DNA of 64,000 bases, taken from positions 1 through 64,000 of the forward strand of contig CAZNVG010000002.1 in the NCBI GenBank assembly GCA_964576475.1, in the 5' to 3' direction. The notes below the pieces were generated by a model, which was given only the letters and a program-made list of their open reading frames with translations, did not search any database and had not been told where the DNA came from. Both the position numbers and the translations under genes were made by a program. Source of the DNA: CAZNVG01 sp964576475 (GTDB lineage Bacteria; Patescibacteriota; Saccharimonadia; Saccharimonadales; CAZNVG01). How positions within the stretch are numbered: position 1 is the stretch's first letter; each line of letters starts with the position of its first letter. Below are positions 32,770 through 42,039 of the stretch, in pieces.

Positions 32770-35700
32770 TCGAGACTGATCGAGCGCAGTAACTGATATG
32801 CAATCTCTGCATTCGTTACTAATGCGATATTGGTATCTACACAAAGTCTGCGTATTGCCTTGGCGTCATCATATTTTTCGTTAGGCGAAGGTATTATGAT
32901 GGCAAGTCCTATATCTGCGTTTCGTATAGCCTGCGAAATAGAAGGCTCTCGAACTTCATGGATTTTATACACCAAACTCGATGTAATTCCATTCTGCGTA
33001 AGAAATTCATGAGTCCCGGCTGTCGCCACATATGTCCACCCAGCTCCCGATAATTCCTTGAGAAGATCTACGAAACGAAACTTCTGGCTGTCCGGGATAC
33101 TTAGTATGAGCTGCTTGCTCGAAATAGATTGGCCTGTTGCCAGCCAAGACCGATAAAACGTTTCATTGAATTCTGTGCCGATTGTTGCCACTTCTCCAGT
33201 TGAAGCCATTTCTACTCCAGCTATTGGATCTGTTCCTTTAATCCTTTGGTACGAAAAGACTGGAGACTTAACCCCAATGAGATCGAGGTCCAATGTCTGA
33301 TATTTTTGCTGTGTATGCTTTCCGAGCATTACTTCTGTAGCAATTTGTATGAAATTGTGTCCGCTTACTTTTGAAACAAAAGGGAATGAGCGTGAAGCGC
33401 GCACATTACACTCGATAACTTTGAGCTGATTGTCTTTGGCAATGAACTGGATATTAAATGGTCCCGTGATGTGCAGTGCTCCGATAACTGAAGCTGTGAT
33501 CTTCTTAACCCGCCTAATTGTCTCTATATATAGTCGTTGCGCTGGATACACAACTGTTGCGTCACCAGAATGCACGCCTGCATTTTCTAGATGCTCTGAA
33601 ATAGCATATAAAACGATCTTCCCATTTTCTGCGACGCCATCAATTTCAAGTTCCTTAGCGCCTTCAATGAATTTTGAGATAACCACGGGATGATCAGGTG
33701 AAAGCTGTGTAGCAGCTCGCAGATAGCCTTCCAGCTCACTAGGTTTGCGCACTACTTTCATCGCACCTCCAGAGAGAACATATGAAGGCCGAATCAGCAC
33801 AGGGTAGGTGACACGGTCGGCAAATCTCTTTGCTTCTGCAAGCGAGCTAACCTGCGACCACTCGGGCTGGTCTATATGAAGCGCCCTTAACATACCTGAG
33901 AACTTATTTCTGTCTTCGGCACGATCGATGTTGGTCGGCGTGGTACCGGAGATAGGCAGGCCAGCCTTGCTCAAGGGTAGGGCTAAATTATTGGCAATCT
34001 GACCACCTACCGAAACTATAATGCCTTCTGGCTGCTCAAATTCAGCAATATCTTGAACTCTTTCCTGGGTAAGCTCTTCGAAATACAGTCTGTCTGATCG
34101 ATCGAAATCTGTTGATACCGTCTCAGGATTTGAATTGATGAGCACACTGGGTACAGCGTGTGTCCTTAACGTCTGCACGGTAGCAACTGCGCTCCAGTCA
34201 AACTCTACAGAGCTACCAATACTATACGGACCCGAGCCAATTACGATATAGGGTTTGTCAAGCGGTTGTACGTCATTGTGAGAACCATGGTACGTAACAT
34301 ACAGGTAGTTGGTTTTAGCATCAGCTTCTCCGGCAAGAGTATCTATTTGTTTGATAACAGGAACAATTCCGTTTGATAGGCGCTTCGTACGAATACGCTT
34401 TACTGTCGTGTTCTTTAAACGGGCAAGGGCAGTATCACTAAACCCAAGTTGCTTCGCTTCTCGTAATCGAGTTGCAGTGAGCGGCGTTGATACTAGGAGT
34501 TTTTGGTACTCAGCTATGTGTTGTAGGTGGTGCAGAAACCATATATGTATTTGTGATTTCTTGTGTAGCTGTTGGATTGTTTCACCTCGCAACAGAGCAT
34601 CATAAATTGCAAAAATTCGCCTATCAGTTGGTCTAGAGATTTCGTCTTCAGTGAATTCGTATGGATGAAAGCTCAAGCCATCGCAACCGTTATTGAGCAT
34701 CCTGATGGCTTTTTGTAGCGCTTCAGGAAAAGATCGCCCAAGTCCCATAACTTCACCGACACTTTTCATCTCAGAGCCAATTCTGTGATCAGAATCGCTA
34801 AATTTATGTAGATCCCAGCGTGGAATCTTTACTGCAAGATAATCGAGTGCTGGCTCAAAGAAAGCTGATGTGGTGCCCGTTACGGCATTTGTTATGTCTG
34901 GCAAATTTTTTCCTAGCAGTATCTTTGTGGCAACATATGCCAGTGGGTACCCCGTGGCTTTTGACGCCAATGCGCTCGACCTACTCAGTCGGGCGTTGAC
35001 TTCTATGACACGATAATCGCCAGTTGTAGGGTGTAGCGCATACTGAATATTACACTCTCCAACGATACCTAAATGCGAAATGGTACGGAGAGCTACTTCT
35101 CTTAGACGATGATACTGCTCATTATTTAGCGTTTGCGAAGGAGCGACTACAATACTCTCGCCAGTATGCACTCCCATAGGATCAAGATTCTCCATATTGC
35201 ACACCGTCACACAATTTCCGGCAGTATCGCGAACAACTTCGTACTCAATTTCTTTCCATCCGTACAAATATTCTTCAATCAACACTTGATCAACTGAATG
35301 GAAGACCTCGGTAACTCGCGCTACTAGCTCTTTGCTATTGTTGATTAATCCCGAACCCAATCCGCCAAGACTGAACCCGCTGCGCATCATGATTGGGTAG
35401 CCGATTTCTTCACCTGCGTCGACGGCCTGCTTGGGTGTATACACAGCAATACTTCGCGCAGTGTGAACGCCAATTTCGCTGAGTGACTTTTTAAACAAAG
35501 CTCTGTCCTCAGTGCAATTAATGACCGATACCGGTGTTCCTAATACACTCACCTTATGTTTTGCCAACACGCCTAGTCGATCAAGTTCCAGACCAAGATT
35601 TAATGCAGTCTGGCCGCCAAATCCAAGCAAGATATGATCCGGTTTTTCCTTCACTATGATTTGCGTAACAGACTTTACGGTAAGCGGCTCAAAGTAGATA

Positions 35701-35876
35701 CGATCCGCCATATCGTCATTTGTTTGCACGGTGGCTATGTTTGGATTTACAAGCACAGTTCTAATATGTTCTTCTCGAAGCGCTTTAAGCGCCTGCGAGC
35801 CTGAGTAATCGAACTCCCCAGCTTGACCAATTCGTAGCCCGCCTGAACCTAGAATTAATACAGTTCGTCGACTCAT
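32766..35876 (-). CDS. carB: carbamoyl-phosphate synthase large subunit
   Basis: 1036 residues, slightly shorter than the usual 1050-1075. Makes carbamoyl phosphate from bicarbonate, ammonia and two ATP. Two homologous ATP-grasp halves are evident: the first begins TVLILGSGGLRIGQAGEFDY and holds MMRSGFSLGGLGSG and VIEVNARLSRSSALASKATG; the second begins YIVIGSGPYSIGSSVEFDW and holds LIRPSYVLSGGAM and VIECNVRASRSFPFVSKVSG. The C-terminal MGS-like regulatory domain (about 920-1036) is present. ATG overlaps carA (ATGA). Confidence 0.95.
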   Translation of the reverse strand: MSRRTVLILGSGGLRIGQAGEFDYSGSQALKALREEHIRTVLVNPNIATVQTNDDMADRIYFEPLTVKSVTQIIVKEKPDHILLGFGGQTALNLGLELDRLGVLAKHKVSVLGTPVSVINCTEDRALFKKSLSEIGVHTARSIAVYTPKQAVDAGEEIGYPIMMRSGFSLGGLGSGLINNSKELVARVTEVFHSVDQVLIEEYLYGWKEIEYEVVRDTAGNCVTVCNMENLDPMGVHTGESIVVAPSQTLNNEQYHRLREVALRTISHLGIVGECNIQYALHPTTGDYRVIEVNARLSRSSALASKATGYPLAYVATKILLGKNLPDITNAVTGTTSAFFEPALDYLAVKIPRWDLHKFSDSDHRIGSEMKSVGEVMGLGRSFPEALQKAIRMLNNGCDGLSFHPYEFTEDEISRPTDRRIFAIYDALLRGETIQQLHKKSQIHIWFLHHLQHIAEYQKLLVSTPLTATRLREAKQLGFSDTALARLKNTTVKRIRTKRLSNGIVPVIKQIDTLAGEADAKTNYLYVTYHGSHNDVQPLDKPYIVIGSGPYSIGSSVEFDWSAVATVQTLRTHAVPSVLINSNPETVSTDFDRSDRLYFEELTQERVQDIAEFEQPEGIIVSVGGQIANNLALPLSKAGLPISGTTPTNIDRAEDRNKFSGMLRALHIDQPEWSQVSSLAEAKRFADRVTYPVLIRPSYVLSGGAMKVVRKPSELEGYLRAATQLSPDHPVVISKFIEGAKELEIDGVAENGKIVLYAISEHLENAGVHSGDATVVYPAQRLYIETIRRVKKITASVIGALHITGPFNIQFIAKDNQLKVIECNVRASRSFPFVSKVSGHNFIQIATEVMLGKHTQQKYQTLDLDLIGVKSPVFSYQRIKGTDPIAGVEMASTGEVATIGTEFNETFYRSWLATGQSISSKQLILSIPDSQKFRFVDLLKELSGAGWTYVATAGTHEFLTQNGITSSLVYKIHEVREPSISQAIRNADIGLAIIIPSPNEKYDDAKAIRRLCVDTNIALVTNAEIAYQLLRSISLD

Positions 35877-37048
35877 AGCATCTCCTTAAACACATCAAAC
35901 AGCCAGCGAGCATCAGTTGGCCCCGGATTAGATTCAGGGTGAAATTGCACCGCCATAAACGGCTTAGATGTGTGTGCTATTCCTTCCACCGAGCCATCGT
36001 TAAGGTTTTTGAACGAAACTCGCCAACCGCCAGGAAGCGATCGTTCGTCTACGGCATAGCCGTGGTTCTGGCTCGTCATAATACATTTTCTCGATGACAC
36101 TTCTTGGCACGGCTGATTATGACCTCTATGACCATAGGGCAGCTTATATGTCTTTGCTCCAGCCGCCAGTGCAAGCAATTGACTACCTAAGCAAATTCCA
36201 AACACTGGGATTTCTTTTTTCATGACTTTTTTGAGTACCTGCACAGTTTGCCCATATGACGCTGGATCGCCTGGGCCGTTCGAGATAAACACTGCATCAA
36301 TCGACTCATTACTGTAGTCATAGTCAAGCGGCACCCGTTTGATTCTTACCGGTAATTGCTTTAGCTGCGTAAGGATACTTTCTTTCATGCCACAATCTAC
36401 GAGAATCAATGTCTTTGCATATTTCGAATTGTAGAGCCTTGGTGCTGCGATAGTGACCTTGGGAATATGCACAGTAGACGCTACCGAAACATGCATTTCA
36501 CGCGGGTGAATTAAGCCATTCATGGCTCCCTTAGCACGGATATGCTTTGTAAGCGCACGGGTATCAACGCCCCAAAGCGTTGGTAGTGCGTGATCCTGTG
36601 CCCAGCGCCATAGCGGTATCCTTGTAGAGTCTATTAGGCCATCATAAAGCTGCGAAGTAACTAGCCCTCGGGCTTGAACTCGGTCCGATTCTAGGGTCGT
36701 ACTATTTCCTACGCCATAGTTGCCGACTAGCGGGTAGGTGAATACTAGTAGCTGGCCGGCGTAGGAAGGATCGCTCAGTGATTGTTCATAACCAACCATA
36801 CCTGTCGTAAATACGACCTCTCCTGATGCTTCGGCTTGATTTGGTGGACTAAATCCAAGCCACTCGCTACCGTCACTCAGAGTTAACTGACTTAATTCTG
36901 GGCAAAAAAAATAGCCCCTTTCGGGGCTCGATAGTTCGAGATTCTTTTTCTTTGGAGTGTGTTGCGGTGTTGCTTTATTCACTTGCACGGCATAATAACA
37001 GCCCACTGAATGAAGCGCAAGCTTTTTATTAGCCCGCATCTTCTTCAA
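35873..37048 (-). CDS. carA: carbamoyl-phosphate synthase small subunit, start uncertain
   Basis: Glutaminase partner of CarB. The N-terminal half has LSDGSEWLGFSPPNQAEASG, GEVVFTTGMVGYEQSLSDPS and GVDTRALTKHIRAKGAMNG. The class I amidotransferase domain has FGICLGSQLLALAAGAKTYK (nucleophile Cys) and the catalytic HPE (VQFHPESNPGP). The frame extends about 53 residues beyond the usual N-terminus. No ATG, GTG or TTG occurs in the short stretch after an in-frame terminator-like hairpin, so translation probably starts upstream (ATG at 37048 or 37039, or a GTG near 36985) and runs through the hairpin. Confidence 0.9.
   Translation of the reverse strand: MKKMRANKKLALHSVGCYYAVQVNKATPQHTPKKKNLELSSPERGYFFCPELSQLTLSDGSEWLGFSPPNQAEASGEVVFTTGMVGYEQSLSDPSYAGQLLVFTYPLVGNYGVGNSTTLESDRVQARGLVTSQLYDGLIDSTRIPLWRWAQDHALPTLWGVDTRALTKHIRAKGAMNGLIHPREMHVSVASTVHIPKVTIAAPRLYNSKYAKTLILVDCGMKESILTQLKQLPVRIKRVPLDYDYSNESIDAVFISNGPGDPASYGQTVQVLKKVMKKEIPVFGICLGSQLLALAAGAKTYKLPYGHRGHNQPCQEVSSRKCIMTSQNHGYAVDERSLPGGWRVSFKNLNDGSVEGIAHTSKPFMAVQFHPESNPGPTDARWLFDVFKEML
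36903..36928 (-). terminator. terminator/attenuator-like hairpin inside the 5' part of carA
   Basis: On the minus strand AGCCCC-GAAA-GGGGCT is followed by TATTTTTTTTG. It is a textbook intrinsic terminator but lies in frame, encoding SPERGYFF about 50 residues into the carA open frame. It may attenuate carAB transcription. Confidence 0.75.
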
Positions 37049-38222
37049 AGAACGAGATGTCTCTGAGTTTTTCTGGCATAAAGCCCTTGTCGTGCTTAAA
37101 ATTTGCTTCCCATTTATAGTCCTTGCCGTAATCTAGATCTTTCATTAGTTTAGTGGGGGCATTACGCAAGTGAACAGGCACAACCTCGTCTGGATATTTT
37201 TGAGCAGTCTGAAGCGCTCGGGTCATCGCATCGCTCACTTTGCGTGATTTTTTGGCTCCGGCCAGTACGGTAGCGCAATGGAACAAATTATACTGACACT
37301 CTGGCATACCGATTCGTTCTACTGCCATAAACGTACTAACTGCAAGATTCAGAGCACCATTTGCAGCCAAGCCTATATCCTCACTCGCAAAAATCACCAT
37401 ACGGCGAGCAATAAATTTAGGATCCTCACCAGCTTGTAACATTCGCGCAAGATAATAGAGCGCTGCAGTACCATCACTACCACGCAGTGACTTAATGAAA
37501 GCACTGATGATGTTGTAGTGGTATTCACCCTTTTTGTCATAGCTTGGCATGCGTTTTTGGGCAGCCATGGAAATTACATCAGTGCTCACAATACCGTCGG
37601 TTAACTTCAGAGCAAGCTCCAAGTTTCCTAAAGCCACTCGTGCATCACCAGCAGCAATCTCAGCCAACAGCTCAAGACTTTTTTTAGGTAGTCGCTTTGC
37701 GGCAACGCCCTCTTGTTTGGCAGCTTTCTTCAGTATCGTAATAATGTCGTTAGCGTCTAGTGGTTCTAGCACCAACACGCGTGAACGACTCAAAAGTGGA
37801 CCTATTACTTCAAAGCTTGGATTTTCTGTGGTTGCGCCTATAAGAGTTATAAGACCACTCTCAACATGAGGTAGGAAGGCGTCCTGCTGTGACTTGTTAA
37901 AACGATGTATTTCGTCAACAAACAACACAGTTCTCATTGCCAATCGTTGATTTTGTTCTGCGCGCTTAGTGATCGCCCGTACATCCGCCAGTCCAGCAGT
38001 AACCGCACTTATCTCAATGAAGTCCGCAGCAACTTCATTTGCAATTATTCTTGCTAAAGTTGTCTTTCCGCTACCGGGAGGACCCCAAAGAATAAGACTA
38101 ACAGGTTGCTTACTCGAGATAATCTGACGAATGATATTACCGGCTCCAACAAGATGCGATTGACCGACAACGTCATCAAGCGTGGTTGGGCGCATCCTCT
38201 CAGCAAGCGGTACTGTATTCAT
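37029..38222 (-). CDS. rarA: replication-associated recombination protein A (RarA/MgsA)
   Basis: 397 residues. Clamp-loader-like AAA+ ATPase acting at stalled forks. LAERMRPTTLDDVVGQSHLVG at the start, Walker A WGPPGSGKTTLAR (about 47-59), Walker B VLFVDEIHRFNKSQQDAFLPH (about 99-119, DEIH), sensor 1 GATTENPSFE, and the tetramerisation region MPSYDKKGEYHYNIISAFIKS with RRMVIFASEDIGLA, all typical. Its stop lies inside the first codons of the longest carA frame. Confidence 0.95.
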   Translation of the reverse strand: MNTVPLAERMRPTTLDDVVGQSHLVGAGNIIRQIISSKQPVSLILWGPPGSGKTTLARIIANEVAADFIEISAVTAGLADVRAITKRAEQNQRLAMRTVLFVDEIHRFNKSQQDAFLPHVESGLITLIGATTENPSFEVIGPLLSRSRVLVLEPLDANDIITILKKAAKQEGVAAKRLPKKSLELLAEIAAGDARVALGNLELALKLTDGIVSTDVISMAAQKRMPSYDKKGEYHYNIISAFIKSLRGSDGTAALYYLARMLQAGEDPKFIARRMVIFASEDIGLAANGALNLAVSTFMAVERIGMPECQYNLFHCATVLAGAKKSRKVSDAMTRALQTAQKYPDEVVPVHLRNAPTKLMKDLDYGKDYKWEANFKHDKGFMPEKLRDISFFEEDAG

Positions 38223-38293
38223 ACCCCTAAGTATACCTCTGTATCATGTGTCTGAGGCTCGTAAAATGCTTCGCAAATCAGTACAATACGCTT

Positions 38294-39415
38294 ATGCAAG
38301 ATATAATCCCACCACCAAAGCGTCCCGCAGTACCCACACAAACTCCGAGTGCTCCAACCACACAAGCGACGGCACCACCAGCATTACCTGCAGAAATGGC
38401 AGCTCGCCTGGCTGAGAAAAAGAAGGCCACCACAACGACCAGTGGACCACAGAATGCCCCATCAGCGGCAAGCAAAACGCCTGAAACGATAGCAGTTGGG
38501 GGTAAAGTAAAGCCAGCTTTTCTGCGCAGATTTGCAACATGGGCTTTTGCGAGCTTAGCGATACTACTAATAGGTAGTGCAAACATTGCTTCGTGGCTTA
38601 ATCAGCTTGTACTTAACAAGCAAACATTCGTAGGAACCCTCGCACCGCTATCAGATAATGCAGTCATCCAGGATAAGGTGGCATCAACATTTACCGACAA
38701 GATACTTGAAGCTGCGCCGACTGAAGAGTTGGCGGTGAAATTGTTGCCTAAAGTTCCCCTTGACACACCTCAGGAAGAACTAAAAGCGCAGCTCAAGCCA
38801 GTCGTGAGGACATCGGTCGATAAAGCAGTACGCTCACCAGAATTCGCTGCGGCTTGGCAAACAGCGATCAATACGGGATACGATGCTACATTCGGTAATT
38901 ACTCTTCAGATCAAAAAGTCTCAGTCCCCGTAGCGCCCATACTTGACCAGTTGCTCTCGAGTCTAGAAGGCACTGATCTCTCATTCATAGCCGAACAGCA
39001 GAGAGAACAGATACTGCAAACACAAAGTACTACCATGGAGATTGACAACTCTGCGCAGCTACGTGCAGTTCGCGATAACATGCAATTATTACACACTGCC
39101 GTTCCTCTACTCGTGGCGGCAGCTATACTGCTTGGATTATTTGCCGTCGTCATCAGCCCCTACAGATTTAAAACAACACGTAAATTATTCCTTGGTTCCG
39201 CTATTGAATTCGTTGTCACTGGAATAGTCGTTATAGTAGCTGGGAAGGCATTGTCGGGCTTTGTGCCTATAGACTATCGATCACTGGTAAGCGAGATATT
39301 GCCACAGCTTTTCAACGGTCTAATTCGGCAGTCTCTTATAGCTGGTGCCGCTTGCTTTGTCATTTGGTTTATCTTGTTCATTCTTCATAAAACAGTTTTA
39401 AGTCGCGTTAGTTAA
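38294..39415 (+). CDS. membrane protein of unknown function (373 aa)
   Basis: Not recognised. A Pro/Thr/Ala-rich cytoplasmic tail (about 1-85, PPPKRPAVPTQTPSAPTT) is followed by one membrane segment (about 86-108), an external domain of about 165 residues, and three membrane segments at about 268-290, 302-320 and 342-366. The layout resembles conserved actinobacterial membrane proteins of unknown role. TACAAT lies 9 nt upstream of the ATG, near-leaderless. ATG at 38294 is preferred over the longer frame from 38246, which would start before the promoter. Confidence 0.65.
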   Translation: MQDIIPPPKRPAVPTQTPSAPTTQATAPPALPAEMAARLAEKKKATTTTSGPQNAPSAASKTPETIAVGGKVKPAFLRRFATWAFASLAILLIGSANIASWLNQLVLNKQTFVGTLAPLSDNAVIQDKVASTFTDKILEAAPTEELAVKLLPKVPLDTPQEELKAQLKPVVRTSVDKAVRSPEFAAAWQTAINTGYDATFGNYSSDQKVSVPVAPILDQLLSSLEGTDLSFIAEQQREQILQTQSTTMEIDNSAQLRAVRDNMQLLHTAVPLLVAAAILLGLFAVVISPYRFKTTRKLFLGSAIEFVVTGIVVIVAGKALSGFVPIDYRSLVSEILPQLFNGLIRQSLIAGAACFVIWFILFILHKTVLSRVS

Positions 39416-39448
39416 CGACGAGTATGCTTTGCGGCGTATACTAAAGTA

Positions 39449-40132
39449 ATGAGCAAAGCATTCATCATCATCGCTGCCGTTATATGTGGGCTAACCCTTA
39501 CTGAGGTTATCGCACTAGTTCGCTTAAAGCTAAGTGTTGCGAGCAATGATGCGTACTGGAAGCAAAGAGCCGAAGAGAAGGGCGAGTTGCTCTATGTCGC
39601 ACTCGGAGACTCGGCAGCACAAGGAGTAGGAGCCAGCAAGCCATACAAAAGCTATGTCGGCGTCATAGCCGACCGGTTGGCCGCAAAAACCGGCAAGAGT
39701 GTACGTGTCGTTAATTTGTCCGTCAGCGGAGCTAAGGTGGACGATGCGCTACAGACCCAGATACCTAAACTTAAGAAATTAACACCAGATATAGTAACCG
39801 TCGAGATTGGCGCTAATGATATGCAATCGTACGACGAAGCAGCCTTCGAAGCATCATTCAAAGAACTTGTCAGCTCACTACCGAAGGGTAGCTATGTTTC
39901 AAACATGCCATACTTCGGAAGTCGCGCCAAACAACGACCGAACGCTTACTCGGCAAGCTCTCGTATTGAAACCATTATCTCGACTAGCGACGCACGATTA
40001 GTCAACCTCCAGTCACTTACGCAAGCTCGTGACTCTTGGAGAGGATATGCCGCAGACTACTTCCATCCTAATGACCGAGCCTATCAGAATTGGGCGGACG
40101 CCTTCTGGCGCGAAATAATCAAAGAGCTATAA
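39449..40132 (+). CDS. SGNH/GDSL hydrolase, membrane-anchored
   Basis: 227 residues. An N-terminal hydrophobic helix (about 3-22) anchors an outer catalytic domain with block I YVALGDSAAQGVGAS (about 49-63), block II NLSVSGAKVDDA, block III EIGANDMQS and block V DYFHPNDRAY (Asp and His). These enzymes hydrolyse esters of lipids or acetylated sugars. The gene is followed by a bidirectional terminator. Confidence 0.88.
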   Translation: MSKAFIIIAAVICGLTLTEVIALVRLKLSVASNDAYWKQRAEEKGELLYVALGDSAAQGVGASKPYKSYVGVIADRLAAKTGKSVRVVNLSVSGAKVDDALQTQIPKLKKLTPDIVTVEIGANDMQSYDEAAFEASFKELVSSLPKGSYVSNMPYFGSRAKQRPNAYSASSRIETIISTSDARLVNLQSLTQARDSWRGYAADYFHPNDRAYQNWADAFWREIIKEL

Positions 40133-40161
40133 AAAACGCGCCCTAGTTTAGAGCGCGTTTT
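40133..40161. terminator. bidirectional rho-independent terminator
   Basis: AAAACGCGC/GCGCGTTTT with an 11-nt loop, between convergent genes. Confidence 0.85.
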
Positions 40162-40178
40162 ACGTTGTAAGACTTTGC

Positions 40179-40739
40179 TTACTTTGTCGCTTTATCGGCA
40201 GCAGGCTTCGAATCTACAGGCTTATCGGCAACTTTTTTTCCAGTTCCGTAATATGAGCGAATTTGGAACAGGAAGTAGAGGCTTACTACAATACCTACTA
40301 GTGGGAAAATCATTGAGAAAATGTCGCTGCTATAGACTGCATTAAAGACATCATAGAGAGCATAGACCAGTGTGCTGTAAAACAAGAGATTCCAGCCTTT
40401 TGCTTTACTTCGCGCTTTAAGACCAGGGAAGGCCACTATGTTGATAATCGACCAACCAAGCAAAGCCAATAGAGCCAACCAGAAAGTTATGCCTAGCGAT
40501 GGAGTAGAAACAGTTGTTTCAATACCATATGCTCGATTAAGTGCATCAACGTTTGAGGCAAAATTATTAACTGTGTGTCCAGCACCCCAAAAACCAAGCG
40601 TCATTAGCAGGCCGATAATTCCGAACGCAAGGCCGAAGTAAGGACTGTACTCAACTATCCATTTTTTAGCATTTTCTGGCAACTGTACTGGTGCTTTTTT
40701 GACCAATACTTCATCAAGTTTCTTCTCTAGACTATCCAT
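40179..40739 (-). CDS. membrane protein of unknown function (186 aa)
   Basis: Not recognised. A charged N-terminus (MDSLEKKLDEVLVKK) precedes four hydrophobic segments (about 35-53, 85-103, 117-133 and 140-160), and a Lys/Asp/Ala-rich cytoplasmic tail ends the protein. GGAGAT precedes the start. No motif suggests a function. It is separated from its neighbours by a terminator and by 78 nt. Confidence 0.6.
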   Translation of the reverse strand: MDSLEKKLDEVLVKKAPVQLPENAKKWIVEYSPYFGLAFGIIGLLMTLGFWGAGHTVNNFASNVDALNRAYGIETTVSTPSLGITFWLALLALLGWSIINIVAFPGLKARSKAKGWNLLFYSTLVYALYDVFNAVYSSDIFSMIFPLVGIVVSLYFLFQIRSYYGTGKKVADKPVDSKPAADKATK

Positions 40740-40817
40740 GTGAGGATCTCCTTGTTATTTGTATAATGCCATAATACTACGAGACGAAGCATATGGCACG
40801 ACGCAAAGTAATTGTGG

Positions 40818-41381
40818 CTAGATTGGTTTTTCTTTGAGTCCAAAAATATAGCCGACAAAGGTGCTGATGAGGTGAGTGCCAAACCACACAACCACAATCC
40901 AAGCGATCGTTTCAGCAGAATAGTGTAGAACTGGCCATGTGGCGAGAACACCGCCAATGATGTAGTCTAATTGATCAAAAGGGAACCAAACCGAACCAGA
41001 CGGTTTACCAACTTGACGCTTAAAGAAACTCTCTATTGCGTCACCACCAAGGGCACCAAGCGCAAACAGCGCCGCCAGAACAAAGGGATTGACTGCCGAA
41101 AGCGGCGTCACATACCCAGAGCAGGCCACACATGAGTAGGAATCTATGGATCTCTGCAAAGCCACTCCCGCTAGCGCAAAGAAGAAACCGGCGATAAAGC
41201 CTCTCACCGTCTTATTCTGTCCGAAGATTCGCTTTCCACGGAAACTCTTGCCCCCATCAAGCGGTACGCCAAGCGGTTTCAAAAACTTCATTTTATTAGC
41301 AAAGACCGGTGCCATGTTGGCGAAACCTGCTGGCACAAACACAACAAGTGCCACGAATATCATTTCAAATACATACTGCAT
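40818..41381 (-). CDS. CDP-archaeol synthase (CarS)-like CTP transferase
   Basis: 187 residues from MQYVFEMIF; GAGG lies 9 nt upstream. Five hydrophobic segments. PLDGGKSFRGKRIFGQNKTVRG (first 20 matter: LDGGKSFRGKRIFGQNKTV) and the later GDAIESFFKR and FPFDQLDYIIGG are the signature of the CarS/DUF46 family, which activates lipid phosphate with CTP. In bacteria of this group it probably replaces or complements CdsA. It neighbours a PHP hydrolase and a CDP-alcohol phosphatidyltransferase, forming a small phospholipid unit. Confidence 0.85.
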   Translation of the reverse strand: MQYVFEMIFVALVVFVPAGFANMAPVFANKMKFLKPLGVPLDGGKSFRGKRIFGQNKTVRGFIAGFFFALAGVALQRSIDSYSCVACSGYVTPLSAVNPFVLAALFALGALGGDAIESFFKRQVGKPSGSVWFPFDQLDYIIGGVLATWPVLHYSAETIAWIVVVWFGTHLISTFVGYIFGLKEKPI

Positions 41382-41391
41382 CAAGAAAACC

Positions 41392-42039
41392 TCAACGCCG
41401 CCCAATTCGCTTAACACGGTTGATCTTAGGCGCAAGTAAACTCGGTAGCTTTGCGAGTTTCGTATTGTGCTCGGCTGAGCCAAGTAATGCGACTAACGTT
41501 GACTTGGTTGGCTTATGTGGGATTTTACTATACGTTCTTCCTATACCTCGTAGGCTGTGCGCATCACTACAGGCGACCATAGCTTTTTCATGAAACACAC
41601 TCCATGCTTTTGCGTGCGATCCACGATTCTGCCATAACGCCCTACCATTACGTACCTCAATCATATCTACGTCTTTCACGATATCTTTGAGCACCGACTC
41701 CTTAATGCCGCTCCGTACTGTTTCAAAAGGGTGAGGTATAAGCACGAGGCCTTTTTGCGATTTAATTGCAGCAATTGTGTCTGCAGCAGACATGCCAGGT
41801 TCAATCCGCTTCTTTAAATATAGCCCGACTATTTCACCTTGCGTTGTCATTATCTCTTCACCAACGATAATTCTATCGCCTAGGACCTTTTTAATTGATT
41901 GCGCGGTGTCTATCTCGTTGTGGTCTGTGATGGCGACATAGTGGAGAGTTCTATTGCGCAATATTCGTGCGTAATCCTCGAGTGACAATCCACCATCTTT
42001 AGACCCGAAGCTATGTGTATGGAGATCAATTTTAATCAT
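41392..42039 (-). CDS. PHP domain phosphoesterase
   Basis: 215 residues. Metal-binding PHP motifs: DLHTHSFGSKDG (about 5-16), ITDHNEID (about 37-44), GEEIMTTQGEIVGLYL (about 60-75), LIPHPF (His) and SDAHSLRGIG at about 166-175. These proteins are metal-dependent phosphoesterases, as in the TrpH group that degrades pAp or oligoribonucleotides. It overlaps the CDP-alcohol transferase gene by 4 nt, so coexpression is likely; a link to lipid metabolism is inferred only from that. Confidence 0.85.
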   Translation of the reverse strand: MIKIDLHTHSFGSKDGGLSLEDYARILRNRTLHYVAITDHNEIDTAQSIKKVLGDRIIVGEEIMTTQGEIVGLYLKKRIEPGMSAADTIAAIKSQKGLVLIPHPFETVRSGIKESVLKDIVKDVDMIEVRNGRALWQNRGSHAKAWSVFHEKAMVACSDAHSLRGIGRTYSKIPHKPTKSTLVALLGSAEHNTKLAKLPSLLAPKINRVKRIGRR

